Positions 7,024 to 14,664 of a stretch of 31,952 nucleotides of DNA are shown in pieces (position 1 is the stretch's first letter; each line of letters starts with the position of its first letter). The stretch is from the IMG/VR virus record IMGVR_UViG_3300042535_000049, positions 1 to 31,952 of that record. One strand, written 5' to 3'. This DNA is from a virus. A program made the position numbers and the translations under genes. A model generated the notes under the pieces. That model made no database searches and was not told where the DNA came from. It worked only from the letters and a program-made list of their open reading frames with translations.

Positions 7024-7926
7024 ATGAATCCATTTCGCGGTCAAGGACTAAAGTCCGAACATTTTAATCACGAAGTTAACTACATCATCGATAACTTCTT
7101 GGTCGAGCAAGCGATTACGATCTACTTTGCCCCGCCTAAGCAGGGTAAGAGTCGATACAGTCTCGGATTGACGAAGTACCTTTATGAAAACACTGACAAG
7201 ATCATTCAGTATTTCGACTTTGATAATCCGCTCTCGGCTCTGAAAGAGCGCGGAGCTTCGAAGATCATCGAGGAGTTATGCGAACGGCTTGACTACGTTC
7301 ACCCTGAAACTGCGGCTATGACTTCGCATGAGGTTTTAAAGCTTCTCGTTGAGGGTGCGGTAGGTGATGCATATCGGGATTACATCTTCTTCTTCGACTC
7401 AATCACCGACTTCGTCAGAGACGTGCAGAATGAAGCGATGGCTAAAAGCTTTATGAACGCGATGAAGCGATTACGCAATGCCGGAGCGACTGTCATACTG
7501 TTACATCATACGAACAAAAACGAAAAGAACTATCAGGGAGCCGGAGTCTTTAAGTCGGCGGCTGACAATGTGTACTTTATGCGTCAAGGTAACGGAACTG
7601 TAGAGAACGATCTCTTCTTGCTCGATGTCGAAGCGGGACGGTTCCATGTCGAGAACTCAGCGTTCTATCTCGATAAGAAGACCTATGACCTCAGCATCGT
7701 TGCTTATGATCAAGCGATGATCCGACCTGAAGAGCAATCATTCATCGACTCGATCAAAGAGGTGATCAAAAAGAATCCTGACGGTATCGGTCAGAGTCAA
7801 CTCCTCGCCGAGATCGGAAAAGCCAAAGACGACAAACTCGCCCGAACCAATCTCGCTAAATATACAGGTCGCTTTTGGGAAGTCAAAGACGGCAAAGGCA
7901 AGTTAAAACTCTACTTTCTCCTATAG
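7024..7926 (+). CDS. RepA/RecA-fold hexameric ATPase (AAA_25-like)
   Basis: A 300-residue ATPase of the RepA/DnaB-like RecA fold. Walker A is APPKQGKS at about residues 36-43, Walker B is YIFFFDS with D125, and ILLHHTNKN at about 158-166 is the conserved His-His sensor of RepA-type and AAA_25 proteins. A C-terminal winged helix (about 235-300) seems present. ATG 7024 follows AAAAGG by 7 bases; earlier in-frame GTG and ATG codons give a poor N-terminus. Mu itself recruits host DnaB and needs no such ATPase. A repeat cluster resembling iterons lies four bases after the stop. Confidence 0.8.
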   Translation: MNPFRGQGLKSEHFNHEVNYIIDNFLVEQAITIYFAPPKQGKSRYSLGLTKYLYENTDKIIQYFDFDNPLSALKERGASKIIEELCERLDYVHPETAAMTSHEVLKLLVEGAVGDAYRDYIFFFDSITDFVRDVQNEAMAKSFMNAMKRLRNAGATVILLHHTNKNEKNYQGAGVFKSAADNVYFMRQGNGTVENDLFLLDVEAGRFHVENSAFYLDKKTYDLSIVAYDQAMIRPEEQSFIDSIKEVIKKNPDGIGQSQLLAEIGKAKDDKLARTNLAKYTGRFWEVKDGKGKLKLYFLL

Positions 7927-7929
7927 TCT

Positions 7930-8028
7930 ACCACACGAACCACACAACCACAACCACTTACAAAACCCCATAAATAGCCATTTAGTTAGTGGTATTTATG
8001 TGGTTAGTGGTTAAGTGGTCTATGTGGT
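7930..8028. repeat. Inverted cluster of ACCAC/GTGGT pentamers
   Basis: Four ACCAC copies (starting 7930, 7939, 7947, 7953) face five GTGGT copies (ending 8028, 8019, 8011, 8004, 7993) with nearly mirrored spacing (9, 8, 6 against 9, 8, 7, 11). A perfect 8-bp pair CATAAATA/TATTTATG (7969-7976 and 7993-8000) lies inside. The whole could fold as an imperfect hairpin of about 100 nt or bind a protein repeatedly on one helix face. It occupies almost all of the gap between the RepA-like ATPase and GemA. Candidate origin, operator or RNA element. Confidence 0.65.
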
Positions 8029-8055
8029 AAAACATCACTAAATAAGGACTGCATT

Positions 8056-8460
8056 ATGACAAAAAAACAAAAAGACGCTCATGCAAGCCTGATAAAACAG
8101 GTGCATACATCGATACGGTATCAGAACTATTATCGCAATGAGAGAGAGGAATACGTCGAAATGCTCGAAGGAGCTTTCGGCAAAGACTCATCGGTTGCAC
8201 TGAGTGTGTCAGAGCTGATCATGCTGGTCGATTATCTGAATATGAAGCGTGACGAACTCCCGACATTTACGCCCAAACAATCCTCTCCGGCACAGGTATG
8301 GAAGATCATGCAGTTGTGGGAAGCCAAAGCACGGGATAAGAGCGATGCCGCACTGCTGTCGTTTTGCAAACGGATCATCAAAAAAGAGTATGAGACACCG
8401 AACCAGATGGAGTTTAACGAAGCTCAAAAGGTGATTTTAGCACTGGAAAAAATGAAGTAA
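8056..8460 (+). CDS. gemA: GemA-like (Mu gp16 / DUF1018) regulatory protein
   Basis: A 134-residue protein with the GemA/DUF1018 layout: an N-terminal HASLIKQVHTSIR helix, then YVEMLEGAFGKDSSVALSVSELIMLVDYL, then PAQVWKIMQLWEAKARD. In Mu, GemA alters host gene expression and DNA supercoiling during the lytic cycle. It sits immediately upstream of mor, as in Mu-like genomes. AAGGA lies 8 bases before ATG 8056. The gene starts 28 bp after the pentamer cluster, so its expression could be controlled by that element. Confidence 0.8.
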   Translation: MTKKQKDAHASLIKQVHTSIRYQNYYRNEREEYVEMLEGAFGKDSSVALSVSELIMLVDYLNMKRDELPTFTPKQSSPAQVWKIMQLWEAKARDKSDAALLSFCKRIIKKEYETPNQMEFNEAQKVILALEKMK

Positions 8461-8468
8461 GAGAAACG

Positions 8469-8533
8469 CCCCTCGTATGAGAGACGTGTGTAATTCAGGC
8501 GTGAGAACCGAATTATACATCATCTGCGAGGGG
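8469..8533 (+). promoter_or_regulatory. Long hairpin that sequesters the mor ribosome site
   Basis: Three nested stems align around one axis: CCCCTCG (8469-8475) with CGAGGGG (8527-8533), ATGA (8477-8480) with TCAT (8520-8523), and GTGTAATTC (8488-8496) with GAATTATAC (8510-8518, one G-U pair). The 3' arm contains GAGGGG, the only good Shine-Dalgarno sequence for ATG 8540. Folding would therefore hide the start of the late activator. No T-run follows, arguing against an intrinsic terminator. The trigger that would open it is unknown. Confidence 0.6.
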
Positions 8534-8539
8534 TTTGCA

Positions 8540-8818
8540 ATGGATTCAAAAGATACCGTAACTAATTTAGACATTTTCAGAGAGTTTACCCGCCGAATCA
8601 GAGAAGATGGAGCGAGCGATGAAGAGCTGATGCAAGAGTACGGCGGAATGCCGATCTATGTACCCTCGTGGAAGCTCAACGGACGCAACGATGAAATCAT
8701 CAAAGACTATCTCGAAAATAAGCTTAATGCTAAACAACTAGCTATGAAATATTCACTCAGCGGATCTCAAATCTATGAGATTATAAACAAAGTCCGCACC
8801 CCTCAACTATTCTCCTAA
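8540..8818 (+). CDS. mor: Mor-family late/middle transcription activator
   Basis: A 92-residue Mor/C-family activator. Conserved features are EYGGMPIYVPSW at about 33-44, an arginine before the DNA-binding region, and a C-terminal helix-turn-helix (NAKQLAMKYSLSGSQIYEIINKVR, about 63-86). Mor binds as a dimer near middle or late promoters and recruits RNA polymerase. A longer in-frame reading from 8477 would start inside the hairpin and lacks a ribosome site, so ATG 8540 with GAGGGG 6 bases upstream is preferred. No separate C activator was found, so this protein may control both late operons. It overlaps gpG tail to tail by 12 bp. Confidence 0.9.
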   Translation: MDSKDTVTNLDIFREFTRRIREDGASDEELMQEYGGMPIYVPSWKLNGRNDEIIKDYLENKLNAKQLAMKYSLSGSQIYEIINKVRTPQLFS

Positions 8819-9283
8819 ATACCCCAACAATATATCCAACACCTCAATTTTAGCATTGTCATATAACTCACCATCGTTCGTGATCGGCATAAACGGTCGC
8901 GCTTCGATCTTCCCGTCTTCGGTACCAAACTGGTGAACGATAGGATAGGGATAACGATCTTTACTGTACGCGTTTACCCCAACGATCACACTCGTATCAT
9001 CGGCACTGTATCCGGTACTCTCTCGCGTATTTCGGTCTTTACTCTGCAGTATCTTGCTTCCGCCATACTTTTCTTTGTAAGCCTTTGTCGAATCGGCAAG
9101 GGGATGCCATGCGTGACCGTCGGGCGATGTCTCACTATCGAAGCTCTCTTCCATGATGTTCGTGAGATAGGAACCTACTGCGCTAAAAGGCTTTTGAAGG
9201 TTTTGCATTTTATGCAGTAGATCCGCAATCGCATGATCTACCTGATCCGCTCCGGTGACTTGGATATTTATCATCTCCGACAT
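8807..9283 (-). CDS. G: Phage virion morphogenesis protein (Mu gpG / P2 gpS family)
   Basis: A 158-residue member of the gpG/gpS tail-completion family, last gene of the leftward head operon. Visible family features are FDSETSPDGHAWHPLADSTKAYKEK and the C-terminal HQFGTEDGKIEARPFMPIT. It is expected to act at head-tail joining or tail completion. The start at 9283 is preferred because AAGGAG (9289-9294) lies 6 bases upstream on this strand; a longer reading to 9358 lacks one. It is separated from gpF by 90 bp containing inverted repeats (ATGGA/TCCAT at 9334-9358 and CGCAT/ATGCG at 9331-9372). Confidence 0.85.
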   Translation of the reverse strand: MSEMINIQVTGADQVDHAIADLLHKMQNLQKPFSAVGSYLTNIMEESFDSETSPDGHAWHPLADSTKAYKEKYGGSKILQSKDRNTRESTGYSADDTSVIVGVNAYSKDRYPYPIVHQFGTEDGKIEARPFMPITNDGELYDNAKIEVLDILLGYLGE

Positions 9284-9373
9284 TCTCGCTCCTTTGTGGT
9301 ATAATTTTTTATTCAATCGAAAAGATACGCCGCATGGAATGAGCAATGAGCACTCCATCGTGTAAAGATGCGG

Positions 9374-10537
9374 TTAACGGGTGCCTTCTTTTCGATAGAT
9401 CAACTTCTCACCCCTCTTTTTCTCCACAGTCGATGCACTATCAATCAAATACAAACTGACTCCCTGAGTTTTATCGCTCTGATATTCAAACACTGCCATA
9501 AGCGCTTTTTTCTTCCCTTTGTCATCCGTAAAGTACCGCATCATCTTTTTAACGAGGCGTTTTGCCTTATCATCCCACTCCAAATAAATCTCGTCCGGAT
9601 CATCGATAGTGGTGGCAAACTCATCGATAAAGAGATGCCGATCTTTTTTAGTGATCTTCGAGTGTCCGCTGAATGAGTGGAAGAGACTATCATCGATCAC
9701 AGTGGGATCACCGATTTTGTCAATATAAGTATCTCCGGGCTTGATACGAAGATCATCATAGAACTTTTGCTTGAGAGCGGCATCACTAAGCTCTTTATAT
9801 TCTCGTTTTGGGAGTATCGTCGGAAGAGAGAGCAGGCTTTTATCGAGATCGATCTTCGAGAGCTTACCGACACGATTACCGGCTCCCGGATTGTATGACC
9901 ACTCAGGTGTCGCGATATTATCAAGAGTGCCTTTGTGTACACTCCACCCGCGTCGTTTGATCTGCGCTTCACTCCATGCTCTCACTTCACAATGACATAG
10001 CCATGCATTCGGTGGATAGTTATATGCCCACCACGGATCACTTTTAGGGAGTACAATGCCGTTTTTCGCCTTGTGGCTCATACGCGGATGTTCGGAGAGC
10101 CCACCGATATATTGGAGATACGGAAGATCACTCGCCATCTGCTGATCGTATCGCGCGGTGGCACGGGCGACCATTGTGTTGGTTTTGAAAATAGTTTTGA
10201 GGCGGCGACCGCCGATCACTACCTCTTTGACCTCTCCGGTAGATGGATTTACGATCTCTTTTTTACCCCACCATCCTTTCGCCTCAAGCGTCGGGATGAT
10301 CTGCTTTTTCCAATCTTCGAAGCGTGTCCCGTTCGCCATCGCTTCAGCGATAGAGCCGTGAATGTCACTGAGCAGATCCGCGCGGGTTACTTTGGCTACG
10401 GTGAATGCTTTATGATGAGCTTCGCGTTGCATCTCCTGATAATCAAAGGTGAGTTTGTAGCCTTTGGATCGGAGGTACTCTATCGCTGCAGTGGGTTTAA
10501 GTCCGAATGCGAACGACGGTTTAGGGAGAGGAGGCAT
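9374..10537 (-). CDS. F: Mu gpF-like minor head protein fused to a PBECR-like nuclease domain
   Basis: A 387-residue protein. Residues about 45-190 match the gpF-like minor capsid domain: TIFKTNTMVARATARYDQ, HPRMSHKAKNGIVLP, and YNYPPNAWLCHCEVRAWSE with its Cys-x-Cys. After a linker, residues about 265-384 (GDTYIDKIG, GHSKITKKDRHLFIDE, DDPDEIYLEW, then LMAVFEYQ and VSLYLIDSAS) resemble the PBECR-type barnase/EndoU/RelE-like nuclease modules attached to phage head proteins. The head part helps connect portal and capsid; the C-terminal part could enter the cell with the DNA. The nuclease assignment is by pattern only. It lies 2 bp after the portal gene, with GAGGA before its ATG. Confidence 0.85.
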   Translation of the reverse strand: MPPLPKPSFAFGLKPTAAIEYLRSKGYKLTFDYQEMQREAHHKAFTVAKVTRADLLSDIHGSIAEAMANGTRFEDWKKQIIPTLEAKGWWGKKEIVNPSTGEVKEVVIGGRRLKTIFKTNTMVARATARYDQQMASDLPYLQYIGGLSEHPRMSHKAKNGIVLPKSDPWWAYNYPPNAWLCHCEVRAWSEAQIKRRGWSVHKGTLDNIATPEWSYNPGAGNRVGKLSKIDLDKSLLSLPTILPKREYKELSDAALKQKFYDDLRIKPGDTYIDKIGDPTVIDDSLFHSFSGHSKITKKDRHLFIDEFATTIDDPDEIYLEWDDKAKRLVKKMMRYFTDDKGKKKALMAVFEYQSDKTQGVSLYLIDSASTVEKKRGEKLIYRKEGTR

Positions 10538-10539
10538 TG

Positions 10540-11937
10540 CTAATCCTCTTCGCTATCACGCTCTACTTCAGCGGTGCCGAGGATGTAAGAGCTTTGCAAT
10601 GCCATATCCATCGTATCCTGTAACTCTGCGATGTCCATGCCCGGATAAGCTGCGTGTAAAAGATCAATCGCCTCTTCGAAACTGTTTGCTTGATCGATTA
10701 TTTCCACGATTTGAGTTTGAAATGAGAGTGCGATCTTGTGGATATCGACACTGTCACTCAGTTCATCCGTCGTTGTAATCGGCTTGGTAGCACTCAGAGC
10801 GTAAAGCTTTTTCATGAGAGCATGGTTAGCGATTTTAGAGGGTTCGATGGCTTCAACGGTGATGTTGTAGGTCTTCTCGATGTAATCCTGTGTCGGTCGG
10901 TATCCCATTTTCGTGATCCGCTCGTCCCGCTCTGCAAGGGAGAGGTTCGGATCGTCTTTGTCTTTTAGGGTCACTTCGATGGTTACACTGAGATTATTGA
11001 TCGCTATATAAGCTTCAATCACCCGCTCAATGAGCGTGATTGTCATGTTCTCATCCGCCATTGCGATGTCTTCACGGATATCATTATGGGTTTCAGCAGC
11101 AGCGTAGCTTCCCCCTTTGACATTCCCAGTGAGGTTTCCGCCGAGGATGGCTTCGCGGATCTGATCGTCGAGGTAGGATGTGATCTTGTCAAAGTCACCC
11201 GTTTTGTCTGCGGTCTTAATCTCGATGCTCTCTTCATTATCGATTACAGCTGAATCTCCTGAGAGCATCGCATAGAGTTCGTCCGCCATCGTGTCTTTGT
11301 CCCCGTCCGTTTTACCGATAGCCCACGGTACGCCGTATTTTTCGAGGAACTTGACCCAAAACTGCAACGAAGCATTTTTAAACTTCACGTACCAAAACAG
11401 TGACTCGGCGAGTGGTGTACCCATCGGACGGTGGTATTTGTCTTCATAGAGAGCATAGACGGCTTTGTGTTCAGGGATCTCTTCGAGTGATCCATACGGG
11501 GCATAGTAAAGGATCTCATTTTTGATCATGAACTGTGTATAGTCACGCTCGATGAGTTTCGGAACTAATACCGAATCCTCATCATTCCAGTTGATCTCAA
11601 AAATAGCCGCACCTTGAAACGGAGCATCGAGGACTTTGCGAAGTGTTCCGGGATGAAATACGCCATAGAGTCTATTGGCCATCTCCTCATTGTCGCTGGT
11701 GAAGATAATCTCTTTTTTGAGTGTCGCCGCTTTACGGCTCCCGAGTGATGAAATGACCGTTGCATCTCGAATAATGCGGTCGAGTTCTTCACGACTTAGC
11801 CATTCATGGCGTATCGGAAGATTGTCCATGATGCTGACAAGGAGATCAACTGCGGGAGCTGCTGAGGCTTTACGTTTGTCCTTACTATTCGGCTGCGGTT
11901 GTTTGGATGCAAAAAGGTTTGAAAATAGACGTTTCAT
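10540..11937 (-). CDS. Portal protein (Mu gp29-like, DUF935)
   Basis: A 465-residue portal of the DUF935 family, forming the ring through which DNA enters the head. Typical segments are RDATVISSLGSRKAATLKKEI near 58-80, ALYEDKYHRPMGTPLAESLFWYVKFKN near 160-190, and FLEKYGVPWAIGKT near 200. Length and position between large terminase and gpF-like protein match Mu gp29. AGGAGAGG precedes the ATG, which overlaps the terminase stop by 4 bp. The last 80 residues are helical and acidic. Confidence 0.92.
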   Translation of the reverse strand: MKRLFSNLFASKQPQPNSKDKRKASAAPAVDLLVSIMDNLPIRHEWLSREELDRIIRDATVISSLGSRKAATLKKEIIFTSDNEEMANRLYGVFHPGTLRKVLDAPFQGAAIFEINWNDEDSVLVPKLIERDYTQFMIKNEILYYAPYGSLEEIPEHKAVYALYEDKYHRPMGTPLAESLFWYVKFKNASLQFWVKFLEKYGVPWAIGKTDGDKDTMADELYAMLSGDSAVIDNEESIEIKTADKTGDFDKITSYLDDQIREAILGGNLTGNVKGGSYAAAETHNDIREDIAMADENMTITLIERVIEAYIAINNLSVTIEVTLKDKDDPNLSLAERDERITKMGYRPTQDYIEKTYNITVEAIEPSKIANHALMKKLYALSATKPITTTDELSDSVDIHKIALSFQTQIVEIIDQANSFEEAIDLLHAAYPGMDIAELQDTMDMALQSSYILGTAEVERDSEED

Positions 11938-13664
11938 TGTCCTCTCCTATGGGAATTTCGAGGTCGAACGGATCGGCGGTTACTACGCGGTTCGGAAGTG
12001 TGTTGTTTTTTGGCAAGCTTGCTTAGGCGATAGACACCGGCTAATCCATCGGGGGCATCATCGTTTTTACCTTCAGGATGATCTTCAAGCTGCTCAATGA
12101 GAATAATCTGATCTTCGTGAAGTAAGATCTCTCCGTTTTCGATTGGAAGCTCCAGCTCTTCGATACGGGAATCTTTGTTGTCGCTGTTATGAATACCTTT
12201 GAGCGGCATGTGAACACCGCGCTCGTATGCCTCTCTTAAGATGAAAGGCTTGAGATGGAATTGCCCGCCGTTGGTCTCTACCCCGAAGACCTTGCACCCG
12301 TATCGATCTTGCAAAGTTACTACCCGCTTAATGATTTCTATTGATCCGATCACCTCGTTGATCGATTCGAGGACGTACCCTTTGAGGGCTTTATCATCAA
12401 CTCCGAAAATCGTCATATTCGTGAAGTCGCTCTTCTTTCCGCTTCCTGCGGGGTCACACCATCCATAGATTGTCAGTTGCTTGAGAGGTGGATGAGATCG
12501 CCAAAAGTGCATTGATTCACGTTTGAAGTTTTGAGTATCTAAGCTTGGATTATTTTGGAGTTCTTTGGCAAATGCTCTAGGAGCCTCGGAGCGTTTACGC
12601 ATCAATGTTTCAATCCCAACTGCATCCGGCCATAAGACACGAGCACCCGCATCCATTTCCGGCTTTTGGCTCATATAGAAATCGTGTGCCTCTTCGGTAC
12701 CGCGTGATTTGTAGATTATTGCGTACCGTTCCCATAGATCAAGACGATCCGGGAAGGTGATGATCGCCCGAAATATCTTCGGATTCCAAAACCCGAACTT
12801 CAGCTTACGAGCGAGTACCGAATCGCGGTGTAGGATGGTTCCGATGTAGATGATGTCCATATTACCATCTACGCTTCCAAGGTTAGCAACCGCTTCATCG
12901 ATCCATGATTCGAGCTTGTCACGCTGATCTCGGCTTCGGACGTTCTCATCGTTCTCAAGATCATCGATGAGGGCGAGGTCTACACGATAAACTCCGTGCT
13001 TGACACCACGTACCCGTTTACTCGATCCATAACCCTTTACCCGTATTCCGTTACGGGTGATGATGTCTCCGATCCTCCACGTTTTTCCGATTCCGGTTGC
13101 GTGAGGAAAGTCAGCCTTTAGGTTGTCGTTTTCGGATAGCTCGGCTTTGATCGATTCGATGAGTGTTTCAGTCAGCTCTATCGCATCGGAGAAGATCGTG
13201 ATGAAGTGCTTGAGGTCATTGACGATACACCAAATGACATAGACTAACGATACATCGGTGGACTTACCGTGACCGCGCGGTGCGGCGATAGCATACTTGT
13301 AACCCATCGCTGAAGCAGCGCTATTGCTCGTAGAACATCGATCCGCTATACGATGATAAACACCTTCGAGATGCTCTTGAAGATCCGACTTGCCCGAAAG
13401 ATAATAGTAATGCGGGAAGTAAGTTGTTCGGAAATAGTGGAAGTCATGGCGTTGACGATCTTTTCGCTCGTCTCTCTGCTCTGGAGGAAGTGTGGCATTG
13501 GATCGGATCGTCTCTTTTAGATCACTCGTATATTCGCCGATCCATTTGATGTATTCACGGCGGGTGAGCCGCTCTGCCATGTGTTCACTATTGCCATCGG
13601 CTAACAGATCGGCTTTGGTATCCGATAAGAGACGGCGGAGTTCTTCTTTGTCAAATAGCGACAT
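11934..13664 (-). CDS. Large terminase subunit (Mu gp28-like)
   Basis: A 576-residue packaging motor. The ATPase has Walker A APRGHGKST at about 128-136 and Walker B LALIDDLE at about 230-237. The C-terminal RNase H-like nuclease shows acidic positions in IYGWCDPAGSGKKSDF, KVFGVETNGGQF and DDAPDGLAG. It cuts packaged DNA by headful, as in Mu, with host DNA flanking the phage ends. ATG at 13664 is chosen because AGGGG lies 9 bases upstream; ATG 13673 directly touches that site. The gene overlaps its small subunit by 14 bp. Confidence 0.93.
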   Translation of the reverse strand: MSLFDKEELRRLLSDTKADLLADGNSEHMAERLTRREYIKWIGEYTSDLKETIRSNATLPPEQRDERKDRQRHDFHYFRTTYFPHYYYLSGKSDLQEHLEGVYHRIADRCSTSNSAASAMGYKYAIAAPRGHGKSTDVSLVYVIWCIVNDLKHFITIFSDAIELTETLIESIKAELSENDNLKADFPHATGIGKTWRIGDIITRNGIRVKGYGSSKRVRGVKHGVYRVDLALIDDLENDENVRSRDQRDKLESWIDEAVANLGSVDGNMDIIYIGTILHRDSVLARKLKFGFWNPKIFRAIITFPDRLDLWERYAIIYKSRGTEEAHDFYMSQKPEMDAGARVLWPDAVGIETLMRKRSEAPRAFAKELQNNPSLDTQNFKRESMHFWRSHPPLKQLTIYGWCDPAGSGKKSDFTNMTIFGVDDKALKGYVLESINEVIGSIEIIKRVVTLQDRYGCKVFGVETNGGQFHLKPFILREAYERGVHMPLKGIHNSDNKDSRIEELELPIENGEILLHEDQIILIEQLEDHPEGKNDDAPDGLAGVYRLSKLAKKQHTSEPRSNRRSVRPRNSHRRGQ

Positions 13665-14139
13665 CGAGTCCATCCCCTATTCGTTCGACGATCTCGATGA
13701 ACTGCTCCAGCATCGCTTTGTCTCCAAAGGCTTTTAACTCTTCGGCAATCGCTTGGATGACATGCTTGATGATTCCATGCTTATAGGCTATCGGGTCTTC
13801 ATGACGGACGATACCGCGCATTTTGGAAAAGGCATCGGCGAGCTTTACGATCTTATCCGCTTTGTCCTCAGCCGGCATTTTAGAATCGCGCACCTCTTTG
13901 AGGGTATCATGCATATATCCGACGAAGTCACTATAGAGATGCTCACGGCGAGGAGAGTCTGCGGCGATATGCTTCTCGGCTCTGAGCACGTCCCAATCAT
14001 ACCCTGCTGCCGCATCGGCTGATTTGTAGTTTTGGATGGTGCGTTTGCTCGATTCGAGGATAGCGGCGATCTCTTCTTCATTCTTACCTGTGATATAGAG
14101 AGCTCGTGCTATCTCGATCTTTTGTTCTCGCGTTGCCAT
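13651..14139 (-). CDS. DUF1804 protein, probable small terminase (Mu gp27-like)
   Basis: A 162-residue protein beginning with a helix-turn-helix (REQKIEIARALYITGKNEEEIAAILESSKRTIQNYKS), the expected DNA-recognition module of a small terminase. The rest is helical (LADAFSKMRGIVRHEDP, then GIIKHVIQAIAEELKAF) and matches DUF1804, the gp27 position of Mu. It should recognise the pac region near the phage left end and feed DNA to the large subunit. It overlaps both neighbours slightly, so it is cotranscribed. Confidence 0.85.
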   Translation of the reverse strand: MATREQKIEIARALYITGKNEEEIAAILESSKRTIQNYKSADAAAGYDWDVLRAEKHIAADSPRREHLYSDFVGYMHDTLKEVRDSKMPAEDKADKIVKLADAFSKMRGIVRHEDPIAYKHGIIKHVIQAIAEELKAFGDKAMLEQFIEIVERIGDGLDVAI

Positions 14140-14522
14140 CAGTTGAACCCTCCGAAGTTGATCGGTCGAGTTCCGTGTCGGAATGCGCTTGATGTGCCTT
14201 TAGGCTTTTGCGGTTCGCTCATCGTTGTCGGGATCGTCCCTTTGCCCATTTTCGTCAGAGCTGATTCGAGTTCTTTTCGATCTTTCGGATCGTGGAGGTC
14301 GTGGAGCTTTCTGAGTTCGTAGATGGCTAGATCGACGGCGATGGTTTTTAGGTATGGTGTTGGATTTGAGGGAATGACGAGGAATGAGGAGATAAAGGCT
14401 ATCGCATCGTTGATGGCTTCATCGACTACTGCGGTATCAATCTCTCCCGTACCGTTGAGATCGCTCATCTGAGTCAGCTCTGTAGTACTGAGTTCTTTTT
14501 TTAAGTCTGCGATAGTAATCAT
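14139..14522 (-). CDS. Mu gp36-like protein (DUF1320)
   Basis: A 127-residue DUF1320 protein, the head-tail adaptor-like family of Mu gp36. Features are the N-terminal ITIADLKKELSTTELTQMSD, an acidic VDEAINDAIAFISSFL helix, and YLKTIAVDLAIYELRKLHD. GAGAGGG precedes the ATG. In Mu this gene follows the capsid gene; here it also lies directly downstream of the capsid gene but is followed by the terminase block, showing module rearrangement. Confidence 0.85.
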   Translation of the reverse strand: MITIADLKKELSTTELTQMSDLNGTGEIDTAVVDEAINDAIAFISSFLVIPSNPTPYLKTIAVDLAIYELRKLHDLHDPKDRKELESALTKMGKGTIPTTMSEPQKPKGTSSAFRHGTRPINFGGFN

Positions 14523-14644
14523 TTGACCCTCTCATAGTAGTGTTTAATAGGTGTTTAAAATCGCTTAGAAACGATTTAAACCTTTTCGGCGATAAATGAC
14601 GCGGATTAAGACTTAAAACGTTTTTAGGGCTATTTATGAGGCTA

Positions 14645-14658
14645 TCCCCAAAAGGGGA
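14645..14658. terminator. Hairpin just after the capsid gene
   Basis: TCCCC-AAAA-GGGGA is a perfect 5-bp stem with a 4-base loop, 6 bases beyond the capsid stop on the minus strand. It lacks a following T-run, so it is at best a leaky terminator or an mRNA-stabilising 3' structure that would raise capsid message over terminase message. A second inverted repeat, TTTAAAATCG/CGATTTAAA at 14554-14580, lies in the same 142-bp gap, before the gp36-like gene. Confidence 0.4.
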
Positions 14659-14664
14659 AAGCGA

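Noticed and set aside
8477-8539. Longer N-terminus for Mor from ATG 8477
   Set aside because: The start would lie inside the hairpin, has no Shine-Dalgarno, and adds residues not expected in the Mor family.
8461-8539. Intrinsic terminator between gemA and mor
   Set aside because: The stem is strong but only three T residues follow and mor needs transcription through it; ribosome-site sequestration explains the geometry better.
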